In this document: positions 1-8,855 of the stretch, piece by piece
Layout of the letters: each line of letters starts with the position of its first letter
Numbering within the stretch: position 1 is the first letter of the stretch
Source: Acidobacteriota bacterium
GTDB lineage: Bacteria > Acidobacteriota > Blastocatellia > HR10
Direction: 5' to 3'
DNA: 64,000 bases
Assembly (NCBI GenBank): GCA_030550025.1
Contig: JAUQQC010000008.1
Coordinates: 72,761-136,760 of the forward strand
Notes under the pieces: model-generated
Told to the model about the DNA's origin: nothing
Databases searched by the model: none
The model's input: the letters and a program-made list of their open reading frames with translations, nothing else
Translations under genes and position numbers: made by a program

Positions 1-2543
1 TGAGCGAGCGCCCCCGTATCGAACTGCATCCGCTCGGACATCAGAGGCTCTTCGAGGACGCTCAAGATGCGCTTCCCCCCGAAATCGAATTCCGCGCTGT
101 GAGCGAGAGAGGCACGCGTGCGCTCACGACCGAATGGCCGAAGGCTCTCACGCCACCGCCAGGTGCTCTCACGTTCCTCGTCGCGCGATCGAAGGCACTT
201 GCGGAACACTTCCTCAAGCTCCTCACGGAATGCGATGTGCCGGTGGACTGGTTCCCCTCGACGAGCGGTCCGACGATCGCCCCTCAGAGTCAAGTGCCGC
301 GATGGCCCCTTTTCCTCCTCGTCGGGCATCTGCGTTCGGGCTTCCACCTGCCCGCGCTCGATCTCTCCGTCTTCAGTCAGCACGATCTGCTCCGCGAAGA
401 GCCTGAGCTCACGCGACCATCACCGAGTCGGGAACGGCCATCGGCGGCTTTCCTTTCGGACTTCAAAGACCTCAAGCCGGGCGATTATCTCGTGCACGTG
501 GATCACGGGATCGGACAATTCGAGGGACTCGTCCAATTGACGACGCCCGATGGCGCTCCACACGATTTCCTGCTCCTGCGCTATGCCGATGACGCGCGGC
601 TCTACGTGCCGGTGGAGCGGCTGGACCTCGTGCAGAAATACGTGGGCGTTGACGGAGGGCCGCCGCGCTTGGATCGGCTGGGCGGGACCACCTGGCTTCG
701 TACGAAGGCGCGTGCGGCGCGCGCCCTGCGGGATCTGGCCGAAGAGTTGCTCAAACTCTACGCCGAGCGAAAGCTCATCCCCGGCCACGCCTTCAGCCCG
801 GATACCCCCTGGCAGGCCGAATTCGAGGCCGGCTTCGAGTACGAGCTGACGCCCGATCAGGCCCGCGCGCTCGAGGAGATCAAACGCGACATGGAGCGCC
901 CGGTCCCGATGGATCGGCTCCTGTGCGGGGATGTCGGATTCGGGAAGACGGAAGTCGCCATGCGCGCCGCTTTCAAAGCCGTCATGGATGGCAAGCAAGT
1001 GGCCGTGCTCGCCCCCACGACGGTTCTCGTCGAACAGCATTATCGCACGTTCACCCACCGCTTCGCCTCGTTCCCCATCACCATCGCACAACTCTCCCGA
1101 TTCTGCTCCCGCGCCGAGATCGCGCGCACGCTTCAGGGGCTGGAAGACGGAACGGTGGACATCGTCATCGGGACGCATCGCCTGCTCAGTCGTGACGTGC
1201 GCTTCCGCGATCTCGGCCTGGTCATCATTGATGAAGAGCAACGTTTCGGCGTTCGACATAAGGAGCGGTTCAAACAACTGCGGCGCCGCGTGGACGTCTT
1301 GACGCTCACGGCGACGCCGATCCCCCGCACGCTCTACATGGCCCTCACCGGATTGCGCGACCTCTCCGTCATTCAGACCCCGCCGCCAGATCGGTTGGCT
1401 GTGCAGACCGTGATCGTCCCTTTCTCTCCGGCGATCATCCGCAGCGCCATCGAACGCGAACTCCAACGAGGAGGGCAGGTCTTCTTCGTCCATAACGAGA
1501 TCGAGACGATCCATGAGATCGCGCACCTCATTCGCCAACTCGTCCCTCAGGCGCGCATCGGCGTCGCGCACGGTCGGCTCTCGGAGCGCGAGCTGGAGCG
1601 TACGGTCTTGCGCTTCGTCCACCAGGAACTGGACGTCCTGGTCACGACGACGATCATCGAGAACGGCATTGACATCCCGCAAGCGAACACGATCCTGATC
1701 AACCGGGCCGAGCGCTTCGGGCTGGCCGATCTCTACCAACTGCGCGGGCGCGTCGGTCGGTCCAATCGCCTCGCCTATGCGTACTTGCTCATCCCTCCGG
1801 AATCCACGCTGAGCGCGGTCGCGCATCGGCGATTGGCGGCCCTCAAGGAGTTCTCCGACTTGGGCTCCGGCTTTCGCCTGGCAGCTCTTGATCTCGAATT
1901 GCGCGGGGCCGGAAATCTGCTCGGACCCGAGCAGTCGGGCCATATCAACGCGCTCGGCTTCGAGCTGTATTGTCAGCTCCTGGAGCGCACAATCCGCGAG
2001 CTGCGCGGTGAGAAGATCGAAGAGGAGCTCATCCCGCAGATCAACCTCCGCCTCTCCCTCCGCATCCCGGAGACCTACATCGCCGACATGAGTGAGCGCC
2101 TGCACGTCTACAAGCGCCTGGCGGCAGCCCGAACCGAAGCGAAGCTCGCCGAGCTGCGCGACGAGCTGATGGACCGCTACGGACCATTGCCTCCAGAAGT
2201 CGAGCGCCTCCTGCTCCTCGGTTCGATCCGGAATGCGGCCATGTGCGTGCGCGTGCGCGCCATCGAGCGCGAGGGCACGCGGATTCTCATTCAGTTCGCC
2301 GATCCCGATCTCCCGAACGCGGAACACCGCCGCGCTTTTCTCGCCACGCATCCTTCGGCGGAATTCGCGCCCGATGGTACGCTGCGATATGACCTTTCGG
2401 CGCCGGATGAGCGCACGCTCCTGCTTCAGCTCCGCGACGACTTGCTCCAGCTGCAGGGCGCGACGTACAATTTCCCAGGTCAATCGTATCGAGATGAGAG
2501 CGCCACGAGCGCCGATCTGAAGAAAAGGGGGCGAAGACGCTGA
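1..2543 (+). CDS. mfd: Transcription-repair coupling factor Mfd, 5'-truncated by the window edge
   Basis: The reading frame is open from the first bases, so the start lies upstream and about 846 C-terminal residues are seen. Mfd is a DNA translocase that removes RNA polymerase stalled at lesions and recruits UvrA. Visible in order are a CarD-like RNA-polymerase-interaction domain ([16 protein letters not shown], near nt 480-530), helicase motif [10 protein letters not shown] (near 926-952), motif II DEEQRFG (near 1229-1250), the second RecA-like lobe with the LRGRVGRS motif (near 1740-1760), and a C-terminal TRCF domain. The codon sometimes taken as a start at 99 is an internal GTG. The next gene begins 14 nt downstream, so surA is probably co-transcribed. 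Confidence 0.95.
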   Translation, partial: SERPRIELHPLGHQRLFEDAQDALPPEIEFRAVSERGTRALTTEWPKALTPPPGALTFLVARSKALAEHFLKLLTECDVPVDWFPSTSGPTIAPQSQVPRWPLFLLVGHLRSGFHLPALDLSVFSQHDLLREEPELTRPSPSRERPSAAFLSDFKDLKPGDYLVHVDHGIGQFEGLVQLTTPDGAPHDFLLLRYADDARLYVPVERLDLVQKYVGVDGGPPRLDRLGGTTWLRTKARAARALRDLAEELLKLYAERKLIPGHAFSPDTPWQAEFEAGFEYELTPDQARALEEIKRDMERPVPMDRLLCGDVGFGKTEVAMRAAFKAVMDGKQVAVLAPTTVLVEQHYRTFTHRFASFPITIAQLSRFCSRAEIARTLQGLEDGTVDIVIGTHRLLSRDVRFRDLGLVIIDEEQRFGVRHKERFKQLRRRVDVLTLTATPIPRTLYMALTGLRDLSVIQTPPPDRLAVQTVIVPFSPAIIRSAIERELQRGGQVFFVHNEIETIHEIAHLIRQLVPQARIGVAHGRLSERELERTVLRFVHQELDVLVTTTIIENGIDIPQANTILINRAERFGLADLYQLRGRVGRSNRLAYAYLLIPPESTLSAVAHRRLAALKEFSDLGSGFRLAALDLELRGAGNLLGPEQSGHINALGFELYCQLLERTIRELRGEKIEEELIPQINLRLSLRIPETYIADMSERLHVYKRLAAARTEAKLAELRDELMDRYGPLPPEVERLLLLGSIRNAAMCVRVRAIEREGTRILIQFADPDLPNAEHRRAFLATHPSAEFAPDGTLRYDLSAPDERTLLLQLRDDLLQLQGATYNFPGQSYRDESATSADLKKRGRRR

Positions 2544-2557
2544 GCGGACGCGTGCGC

Positions 2558-3607
2558 ATGAGACGATCTGGGATAGCCGGCCTCCTCGGATGCCTCCTCT
2601 GGCTCTCGGCTCCCCCTCTTGGGTGGAGCCAAGACGAACCGGTGCTGGTGGATGAGATCGTCGCGCGGATCAACAGCGACATCATCACCCTCTCGGCATT
2701 ACGACGCGCACAGGCTGAACTGCGACAGGAACTGGAGCAACAAGGCCTCACGGGAGAAGCACTGGAACGCGCGTATCAGGAGGCCTCCAAGACGCTCCTG
2801 CAACAGTTGATTGACAATCAACTCCTCGTCCAGCGCGCCAACGAACTCGGCATCACCGTCGAGACGCAGATCAACGAATTCCTCCTCAACTGGGGCCGAC
2901 AGCAAGGCATCCCACCGGCCGAGGTGGAGAAGCGCCTGGCGGAAGCTGGTCTCGATCCCGATCAGGTCCGACAGACACTTCGCCTGCGCTTTCTGCGCGA
3001 GGCCGTCCTCGCCCGCGAAGTCTACAGCCGAATTTTCCAAAACATCTTCGATCGCGATGTCGAACAGTACTACCAGCAGCATCGCGAAGAGTTCACCGAA
3101 CCGGAGACCGTCCGCCTGAGCGAGATCTTCATCAGCACGCAGGGCCGCTCGCGCGAGCAAGCGCTCGCGATCGTGCAGGAGATTCGGGAGAAGCTGCAGG
3201 CGGGGGCGGACTTCGGTGATCTCGCCGCGCAGTACTCCGCGCGCCCCTCGGCCCGCAATAAGGGTGACATCGGGACGTTCACGCTCGGCCCGCGACGCAC
3301 ATTGGGCGACGCGCAAGCTAAGGCGATCGAAGGCTTGAAAGCGGGAGACGTCTCCGCTCCCATCGAGCTGCCCGATGGCTTCCAACTCCTCAAGGTGCTC
3401 GAGCGGCAACAGCCGCGCGTGCGCCCGCTTGACGCCGAGCTGAAACGCCAGATTCAAATGCGCCTGGCACAGCAGCGCGCCGAAGCGGCCGTCCGCGAGT
3501 ATATCGAGACGCTCCGTCGCGATGCTTATATTTGGATCGCCCCCGCATATCGCGAGCAATATGCGGCCGCTGAGACGACGATGGCGAATCCGAAGAAGCC
3601 ACAATGA
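2558..3607 (+). CDS. SurA-like periplasmic peptidyl-prolyl isomerase/chaperone
   Basis: A protein of about 349 aa with an N-terminal signal peptide (hydrophobic run ending near GWSQDE). It has a SurA N-terminal chaperone domain (DEIVARINSDIITLS onwards) and one parvulin rotamase domain around residues 185-285 (SEIFIST... FGDLAAQYS ... GDIGTF). Such proteins assist folding of outer-membrane proteins in the periplasm. A GTG at 2552 is an alternative start; I prefer the ATG because the signal peptide follows directly. It differs from E. coli SurA in having a single rotamase domain. A second, shorter SurA-N-like protein lies at 47.4 kb next to an Omp85 gene. Confidence 0.85.
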   Translation: MRRSGIAGLLGCLLWLSAPPLGWSQDEPVLVDEIVARINSDIITLSALRRAQAELRQELEQQGLTGEALERAYQEASKTLLQQLIDNQLLVQRANELGITVETQINEFLLNWGRQQGIPPAEVEKRLAEAGLDPDQVRQTLRLRFLREAVLAREVYSRIFQNIFDRDVEQYYQQHREEFTEPETVRLSEIFISTQGRSREQALAIVQEIREKLQAGADFGDLAAQYSARPSARNKGDIGTFTLGPRRTLGDAQAKAIEGLKAGDVSAPIELPDGFQLLKVLERQQPRVRPLDAELKRQIQMRLAQQRAEAAVREYIETLRRDAYIWIAPAYREQYAAAETTMANPKKPQ

Positions 3608-3647
3608 GGGGCCCTCGGCTGAATCCCTCGAGACGATCGCTCAAGCC

Positions 3648-4475
3648 ATGATGAGAGATCACCGTGTCCGTATCCTCAGCAATGCGCCGGAGACCCTCAC
3701 CTACTGGCGCTTGCGCGTTCGCCTCTCGGAAACTATCGCGATTCGTCCCGGTCAGTTCGTCATGGCGCGCACGCGCGAGCAGTGGGAGCCCATTTGGCGG
3801 CGCGCGCTCGTCATCTATCGCGCGGAGGAACACGCCGAAGGTATGGACCTGGAATTCCTCTACAAAGTCCTCGGACGCGGGACGGCACTGCTCAGTCGCC
3901 AGCGCCCGGGTGATGAGTTGGAGATGCTGGGTCCCTTGGGCAATGGCTTCCCCCACGATGCCGATCCGGACGCCGAAGCGCTCCTGATCTCCGGAGGGAT
4001 TGGACTTCCGGCTCTCTATCTCTTGGCCGAAGCGCTCGCTCGCGATGGGCGAGCGGTTCGGCTCTTCCACGGCGAGCCAACGGTCGAGCCGGAGAGGCCG
4101 CTCCCGTTTCTCGACGACTTCGCCCGTGTGCTGGAACCAGAGGCAATCACGCTAGCCACGGAAGATGGCTCGCGGGGATTCCCAGGATTGGTGACCGAAG
4201 CCGTCGAAGCCTACCTGGAGCGCACGCGCCCGGGCCGCGCCGTCCTCTACGCTTGCGGGCCAACGCCCATGTTGCGACGCGTAGCCGAGATCGCCGCGCA
4301 GCGAAGGCTACCGGCCTACGTCTCGCTCGAAGCCCGCATGGCCTGCGGATTCGGCGTCTGTCTGGGCTGCGCCGTCAAGACGCAATTCGCGTCCGAGCAC
4401 ATGCCCCACTACCGCCGCGTTTGCGCCGAAGGTCCGATCTTTCGCGCGGAGGAGGTCATCTGGGATGAGCTGTGA
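3648..4475 (+). CDS. pyrK: Dihydroorotate dehydrogenase electron-transfer subunit PyrK
   Basis: About 275 aa. The N-terminal half is a ferredoxin-reductase-like FAD domain (IRPGQFVM, then RRALVIY). The middle binds nucleotide ([19 protein letters not shown]). The C-terminus carries a [2Fe-2S] site with Cys spaced C-x4-C-x2-C and a fourth Cys 17 residues on ([11 protein letters not shown] ... RRVCAEGP). PyrK passes electrons from PyrD to NAD+. The open frame extends to 3522 inside the preceding gene, but ATG 3648 (or 3651) places the start just after the surA stop and matches family length. The spacing before the last Cys looks a few residues longer than usual. It overlaps pyrD by 11 nt, indicating coupled translation. 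Confidence 0.9.
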   Translation: MMRDHRVRILSNAPETLTYWRLRVRLSETIAIRPGQFVMARTREQWEPIWRRALVIYRAEEHAEGMDLEFLYKVLGRGTALLSRQRPGDELEMLGPLGNGFPHDADPDAEALLISGGIGLPALYLLAEALARDGRAVRLFHGEPTVEPERPLPFLDDFARVLEPEAITLATEDGSRGFPGLVTEAVEAYLERTRPGRAVLYACGPTPMLRRVAEIAAQRRLPAYVSLEARMACGFGVCLGCAVKTQFASEHMPHYRRVCAEGPIFRAEEVIWDEL

Positions 4476-5394
4476 TCTCTCGGTTGAGATCGCCGGACTG
4501 CGCTTCAAGAATCCGATCCTCACCGCCAGCGGCACCTTCGGCTACGGTTTGGAATTCGCCTCGTGGTTCGATCTCGGGCGGTTGGGCGGAATCTGCACCA
4601 AAGGCCTCTCGCTGGAACCGTTAGAAGGGAATCCACCGCCCCGAATTGTCGAGACGCACGGCGGCATGCTCAATTCCATCGGCCTGCAGAACATCGGCGT
4701 TCGTGCCTTCGTCGCCGAGAAGCTTCCCAAGCTGCGTCAATTCCAAACGCATATCATCGCCAATGTCTTCGGTTCCTGCTTCGAGGAGTACCTCGAGGTC
4801 ATCCGAATCCTGAACGATGCTGAGGGGATCTCCGCTTATGAGTTGAACATCTCCTGCCCGAACGTAAAAGCCGGCGGCATGGAGTTCGGCAATGACCCAG
4901 ACGAAGCCGCTCGCCTGACCGAAGCCTGCAAACGCATCGCGCGTCGTCCGATCATCGTGAAGCTCTCGCCCAACGCCGGCGACATCGTGCGCGTAGCGCG
5001 CGCCGTCGAAGAAGCGGGCGCCGATGCCCTCTCCGCCATCAATACGATCCTCGGCCTCTCTGTGGATATCTACACGCGCCGCCCTCGACTGGCGACGGGT
5101 ATGGGTGGCCTCTCCGGCCCCGCCATCAAACCGATCGCCCTGCGCATGGTCTATCAGATTACCCATGCCGTCCGCATTCCCGTCATCGGCATCGGGGGGA
5201 TCGCGACGGTCGAAGACGCCCTGGAGTTCCTCATCGCTGGCGCGACGGCCGTGCAAATCGGGACGGCAAATTATTATGACCCACTCGCCTCGATCAAGAT
5301 CATCGAGGGCCTGAAACGGTTCTGCGAGCAGCACGGGATCACGACGATCCGTTCGCTCATCGGCTCGCTCCAGATGAATGAGCGCCTTGCTTGA
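4465..5394 (+). CDS. pyrD: Dihydroorotate dehydrogenase catalytic subunit, class 1B
   Basis: A 309-aa flavoprotein that oxidises dihydroorotate to orotate in pyrimidine synthesis. It shows the class-1 signatures: [13 protein letters not shown] near the N-terminus, [11 protein letters not shown], the active-site loop [11 protein letters not shown] with the catalytic Cys, VKLSPN, and the C-terminal FMN phosphate site GIGGI ... [11 protein letters not shown]. Pairing with pyrK just upstream fits the NAD+-linked PyrD/PyrK heterotetramer. Its stop codon lies inside a good promoter -35 box for the following gene. Confidence 0.95.
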   Translation: MSCDLSVEIAGLRFKNPILTASGTFGYGLEFASWFDLGRLGGICTKGLSLEPLEGNPPPRIVETHGGMLNSIGLQNIGVRAFVAEKLPKLRQFQTHIIANVFGSCFEEYLEVIRILNDAEGISAYELNISCPNVKAGGMEFGNDPDEAARLTEACKRIARRPIIVKLSPNAGDIVRVARAVEEAGADALSAINTILGLSVDIYTRRPRLATGMGGLSGPAIKPIALRMVYQITHAVRIPVIGIGGIATVEDALEFLIAGATAVQIGTANYYDPLASIKIIEGLKRFCEQHGITTIRSLIGSLQMNERLA

Positions 5395-5419
5395 CACGTT
5401 CGGAGCCGACGCCTAGAAT
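5391..5419 (+). promoter_or_regulatory. Sigma70-type promoter for the small membrane protein pair
   Basis: TTGACA at 5391-5396 and TAGAAT at 5414-5419 with a 17-bp spacer. The -35 box overlaps the pyrD stop codon. The predicted start of transcription is near 5426, about 35 nt before the ATG at 5461. Confidence 0.7.
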
Positions 5420-5460
5420 CCATTTTGTGTGCGTCACACCAAGACAGGACTGAGGCGAAC

Positions 5461-6012
5461 ATGGAGGACGTAACGCGTTCGCAGTTGGACTCATCGCCTG
5501 TAGCCCCCCTTGAAGAGCGCGGCGGATACCTGGTGACTGATGCCCAAGAGCCGGACCCTCCGACCAATTCGCCCGCATCCTCTGATCCTCCAATCTCGTC
5601 CGCTTCTTTGCCGGAGGTCAAGGCCTGGTCGCCGCACCTCGCCCTTAAAGCGATGCTCGCTTGCGCTGCTGCTTTCGTGATCCCAGGAGCCGGACACGCC
5701 GTCCTTGGCCGATGGATCCGCGCCATGCTGCTCTGCGCAGCTATCCTCGGAATGTTCGCCGCCGGACTTTTCCTCTTTGGCGGAAAGCTCTACACCTTCA
5801 ACCCTGAAGAGCCCCTCTCGATCTTCCCAGTCATCGCGAACGCCGGCACGGGCGGCCTCTACATGCTCTGCGCCTTTCTCAAAACGGGATTCGATGCCCG
5901 TCCCGAAGTCCCAACTTACGAATACGGAAACACCTTTTTGCTCGTCGCGGGCCTCTTGAACTACCTCGCCGCCCTGGACGCCTTCGATATCGCTATCGGG
6001 AGGAAGAAGTAG
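5461..6012 (+). CDS. Small polytopic membrane protein, DUF6677-like
   Basis: About 183 aa. A Pro/Ser/Glu-rich N-terminal 55 residues is followed by hydrophobic segments (near LACAAAFVIPGAGHAVLG, AAILGMFAAGLFLFGG, ANAGTGGLYMLCAF and FLLVAGLLNYLAALDAFDIA). The C-terminal NYLAALDAFDIAIGRKK pattern matches, as I remember it, the DUF6677 type common in Acidobacteriota; function is unknown. The start at 5461 is chosen over an upstream in-frame ATG at 5425 because the latter lies at the predicted transcription start. The following 54-aa membrane protein begins at the next base after its stop codon, so the two are co-transcribed. Confidence 0.8.
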   Translation: MEDVTRSQLDSSPVAPLEERGGYLVTDAQEPDPPTNSPASSDPPISSASLPEVKAWSPHLALKAMLACAAAFVIPGAGHAVLGRWIRAMLLCAAILGMFAAGLFLFGGKLYTFNPEEPLSIFPVIANAGTGGLYMLCAFLKTGFDARPEVPTYEYGNTFLLVAGLLNYLAALDAFDIAIGRKK

Positions 6013-6177
6013 ATGCACCTTCTGGCTATGACCCTGTTCGCGCTGTGCGTTTCCACAGTCTTCGCCATTGTGACCAAAGAGGATCCTCGCGAACAATTCC
6101 GCTATGCCGTGAAAGCCTTCTTCGCCTTCCTCGGCATCGCCCTAGCGATCGGTTGGCTCATGTATCCATTCTCTTGA
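6013..6177 (+). CDS. 54-aa two-helix membrane protein
   Basis: ATG at 6013 immediately follows the upstream stop codon. The 54-residue product has two hydrophobic segments (MHLLAMTLFALCVSTVFAIV and FFAFLGIALAIGWLMYPF) separated by a charged stretch (TKEDPREQFRYAVK). No known domain is recognised. The tight coupling suggests that it works with the preceding membrane protein. Confidence 0.65.
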   Translation: MHLLAMTLFALCVSTVFAIVTKEDPREQFRYAVKAFFAFLGIALAIGWLMYPFS

Positions 6178-6215
6178 TTTCAGAAGGTGGCATACCGAAT
6201 TGAGCGTATAGAGAT

Positions 6216-6244
6216 TTGCCACTTGCGCCCTCTTATGTTATCCT
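6216..6244 (+). promoter_or_regulatory. Promoter of the ribbon-helix-helix gene
   Basis: TTGCCA at 6216-6221 and TATCCT at 6239-6244 with a 17-bp spacer; predicted start near 6251, inside the adjacent palindrome. Confidence 0.5.
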
Positions 6245-6249
6245 GAGTG

Positions 6250-6266
6250 ACGTAATGCACTTACGT
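6250..6266. promoter_or_regulatory. Operator-like inverted repeat at the transcription start
   Basis: ACGTAA-TGCAC-TTACGT: perfect 6-bp arms around a 5-bp centre, lying just downstream of the -10 box. Position and symmetry suit autoregulation by the ribbon-helix-helix protein encoded next; this is inference. Confidence 0.45.
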
Positions 6267-6316
6267 AATTGCCGTGCAAGTCGCTCGTATGCGCGGCGAG
6301 ACTTTGGAGGAAGCTT

Positions 6317-6730
6317 ATGATGGAAGAACCGGAGGTCACCGTCGAGAGCAAGGAGGAAGGAAGACCCATTGAGAAGAAGGCCGTAGCTGAAGGGGAGCGG
6401 CCTGATCCCCTTGAAGAGCTCGCCTCGTCAGTCAGGGAGTTCGCGCAACGGATTCCCGATTCCATTGCCAAAGCGATCGAGAAAGCGCTTCAGGGGCGAG
6501 ATTTTCCGCTCATGGTGCGCGTTAATCGGGAATCGCTGCGGCGCATTGACGAATTGGTCGAGGCTGGGATCTTCAAGAGTCGTTCCGAGAGCGCGGCGTT
6601 TCTGATCAGCGAGGGGATCAAGGCGCAAGCCGGTCTCTTCGAGCGAATCGAAGAGAAGATCCGCGAGATCGAGCGGCTGCGAAGCGAGCTGAAGAGTCTC
6701 GTGAGTCAGGACGTGAGACCAACGCCGTAA
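6317..6730 (+). CDS. Ribbon-helix-helix DNA-binding protein with C-terminal coiled coil
   Basis: About 137 aa, started at ATG 6317 behind a GGAGG (6306-6310). The N-terminal 55 residues are acidic and probably disordered. Residues around 65-110 form a CopG/MetJ-like fold: a beta strand (FPLMVRVNRE), helix A (SLRRIDELVEAG) and helix B (SRSESAAFLISEGIKAQ). The last 25 residues (FERIEEKIREIERLRSELKSL) form a heptad-like coiled coil. Likely a dimeric transcriptional regulator. No toxin-like gene follows, so a toxin-antitoxin role is not supported. A terminator hairpin follows. Confidence 0.75.
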   Translation: MMEEPEVTVESKEEGRPIEKKAVAEGERPDPLEELASSVREFAQRIPDSIAKAIEKALQGRDFPLMVRVNRESLRRIDELVEAGIFKSRSESAAFLISEGIKAQAGLFERIEEKIREIERLRSELKSLVSQDVRPTP

Positions 6731-6769
6731 TCTTCTGATCCTCGCTCAAGCGCACGCTCCCGATGCATG

Positions 6770-6809
6770 AAACGAAGGGGGAGGGTGGGGGAACCACTCC
6801 CCTTCGTTT
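6770..6809 (+). terminator. Long hairpin after the ribbon-helix-helix gene
   Basis: Perfect 11-bp arms AAACGAAGGGG (6770-6780) and CCCCTTCGTTT (6799-6809), with a G-rich loop that can pair further. The closing T run is short. It separates the + strand unit from the convergent gene ending at 6879 and could act in both directions. Confidence 0.6.
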
Positions 6810-6878
6810 AGTGGACTGGCTCGGAGTCAAGGGGTGGGGTGAAAACGCTAAGACCATAGTGGGGGATGAAGAGCGGCT

Positions 6879-7529
6879 TCATTCGAGGATAAAGCTGCAT
6901 AATCGAAAGGTACCACGGAGTTCGCAGATCGAGCCGAAGAGTCGCACGGCGCGTTCTTGTCCCGTCTCATCCATCACAATGAGGCGCACGTGCTCATACA
7001 CTCGCACGTCACCGTAAGAGACGACTCGCCGAGGCTCGACGCGAAGGAGCGTATAATCGCGTCCCCCGTGTTCTTTGAGGACGCGGTGAATGCCTTCCAC
7101 ATCTTGTGGGGCATAGGCGGACCAAGCCCACTCGCACGACAAATTGGGCGTGGGAGGCAAAGCGGGCCAGAGCACGCGGCAGAATTCGTCCCGTGTGAAA
7201 CGAAGTCGCTCAAGCGCGACGCGATCGCCGAAGCGAACGGCGCGAAGGACAGACTCAGCGAGCGCTCGAATCGGTGTGCGCGCTTCATCGGGCACGGAAG
7301 GGAGATTCACAGGAGTCGGACCAGAAGCACCAGTCCGTACATTCGATGAGAGCCAAAGGCGCGCTCCCACCAGCGCGAGCAGTGCGCTGAGAAGAAACAC
7401 GATGCCCCACCATCCGCGCGCATGATCACGTAGAACTCGCGCCATGGCCAGGAAGGCCGCCCGTGGGGAGCGCGCAGCCTCGTGCAGCGAGCGCTCGTGC
7501 CGTTCGCTCCCCCATTCACGCGCTCTCAC
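6879..7529 (-). CDS. Membrane-anchored protein of unknown function
   Basis: About 216 aa from GTG 7529; ATG 7445 is an alternative that shortens the N-terminus. One transmembrane segment (GWWGIVFLLSALLALVGARL) leaves a roughly 145-residue extracytoplasmic domain with many Arg and Trp and conserved-looking blocks (FTRDEFCRVLWPALP, YTLLRVEPRRVVSYGDVRVYE). No family is recognised. It lies 22 nt after the beta-helix gene and ends the TonB-receptor operon, so it may act with that receptor in the envelope. Confidence 0.6.
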   Translation of the reverse strand: MRAREWGSERHERSLHEAARSPRAAFLAMARVLRDHARGWWGIVFLLSALLALVGARLWLSSNVRTGASGPTPVNLPSVPDEARTPIRALAESVLRAVRFGDRVALERLRFTRDEFCRVLWPALPPTPNLSCEWAWSAYAPQDVEGIHRVLKEHGGRDYTLLRVEPRRVVSYGDVRVYEHVRLIVMDETGQERAVRLFGSICELRGTFRLCSFILE

Positions 7530-7551
7530 AGCGTGCGCGCCCCATCCCGGA

Positions 7552-8826
7552 TCACTCTCGGGCAATATGCACCCACTTCGCTTTCGTCCAATCATTCTGC
7601 GGATTGACTCCCCCCAGGAAATACACCGGCTCGAAGAACCCATCCTCCGGAGGTGAAGTCACGCGAGCCCGATCGAGAGCGGGAGAATCGTCCGTTGGTC
7701 GGAAATCGGGGTCATCGAGATTGAACGGGTCACGAAGCTTGGGATCAACGATTGCGACCTGTGCGAATTGGCTGACGATACTGCTGGTCGTGCCGGAAGC
7801 GAAGTCCGGCCTATTCCCGAAGAAGATCGAGTGAGAGATCGTGAGCTCCCCGCGTTGAGCGAGCGCTTGACTGATGCTGCCCTGAATGTCGAGCCCGGCG
7901 CGCTTGAACCCGAGGATGATGAAGTTTCGCAGCGTTCCGGCCGTCCCTCGTCGCAGCACGATGCCGGATCCACCGCCCGTCTCCGGTCGGGGGTCCCCCA
8001 CCAGGGTGAAGTTATAGAGCGTGGGATTCGAGCGCGGCAGCAGGTTATTGTCGTTCTCATTGTTATCGCCCTCGATGCCTCGATCGGCCGCCGGATCCAC
8101 TTCCCCATCCTGCTGGATGACGACGAACTGCGCTTTCCCCGTCCATCCCGTTTGCCAATCGAAGCCGTCGTCGCCCGGCCCGGTGACGAGGATATACTTC
8201 ACGTTCACCGTGCCGCCAAAGAACTCGATCCCATCATCGGCTCCGCGATTGAGGTGAACGTGATCCACAACGGTTCCAGCACCGACGCCGGCGAGTGTGA
8301 AATTGTTCAGCTCGCGATCAGGAGCGACGGGGAATCCGGCGAACTCGATGCGGACATAGCGGATCACACCGCTGCTGTCATTGGGATCGTTACCACCATA
8401 AATGCCCGTCAGTCCGGCCTCTCCTTGCTCTTCGCCCCCGGGCGCGTTGATCGGCGCGCGACCATTGATCCACACGCCTCCCCAATCCCGAGGGCTGCGC
8501 TGCCCAGGCGGTTGTGCGCTCGTGAAGACGATGGGAGCTGATGGAGTCCCTTCCGCGATGAGCTTTGCTCCACGATCGATGACCAAGAAGCTCCGCTCCA
8601 ATCCCTTGATGACTGTGCCGGGAAGAATCGTCAACGTCGCCCCCGCACGCACGAAGACGGCGCCGCTCAGGATGTACTCCTTATCCGGAGTCCACGTGCG
8701 ATCGGACGTGATGTCTCCCTGCACGATCACCTGCTCTTTTTGTTGAGCGAAGATTGGGAAAGCGCTCATGAGCCAAAGGACAGCGAACCCACCCACTGCC
8801 CCTTTCTTCCACGTGGGTCGCATCAT
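7552..8826 (-). CDS. Secreted parallel beta-helix protein linked to the TonB receptor
   Basis: A 424-aa protein with a signal peptide (cleavage near IFAQQKE). Repeated short strands and turns (SGAVFVRAGATLTILPGTVIKG, LIAEGTPSAPIVFTS, YVRIEFAG, NFIILGFKRAGLDIQG) are typical of right-handed beta-helices. The Asp/Asn-rich segment DNNENDNNLLPRSNP could bind calcium. The gene starts behind a near-perfect ribosome-binding site and 29 nt after the TonB receptor gene. I infer a surface or periplasmic partner of the receptor; the substrate is unknown. Confidence 0.75.
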   Translation of the reverse strand: MMRPTWKKGAVGGFAVLWLMSAFPIFAQQKEQVIVQGDITSDRTWTPDKEYILSGAVFVRAGATLTILPGTVIKGLERSFLVIDRGAKLIAEGTPSAPIVFTSAQPPGQRSPRDWGGVWINGRAPINAPGGEEQGEAGLTGIYGGNDPNDSSGVIRYVRIEFAGFPVAPDRELNNFTLAGVGAGTVVDHVHLNRGADDGIEFFGGTVNVKYILVTGPGDDGFDWQTGWTGKAQFVVIQQDGEVDPAADRGIEGDNNENDNNLLPRSNPTLYNFTLVGDPRPETGGGSGIVLRRGTAGTLRNFIILGFKRAGLDIQGSISQALAQRGELTISHSIFFGNRPDFASGTTSSIVSQFAQVAIVDPKLRDPFNLDDPDFRPTDDSPALDRARVTSPPEDGFFEPVYFLGGVNPQNDWTKAKWVHIARE

Positions 8827-8840
8827 AGGTCACCTCCTTT
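8827..8840 (-). promoter_or_regulatory. Near-perfect ribosome-binding site
   Basis: Minus strand reads AAAGGAGGTGACCT directly before ATG, matching nearly the whole anti-Shine-Dalgarno tail of 16S rRNA. It suggests strong translation of the secreted beta-helix protein. Confidence 0.75.
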
Positions 8841-8855
8841 GCTGGAATTGCCATC

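Noticed and set aside
420..2483. 687-codon open frame antisense to mfd
   Set aside because: Antisense shadow of a strongly conserved gene in GC-rich DNA; no recognisable motifs.
6317..6730. Antitoxin of a type II toxin-antitoxin pair
   Set aside because: The ribbon-helix-helix gene is followed by a terminator and a convergent gene; there is no toxin-sized frame in the same direction.
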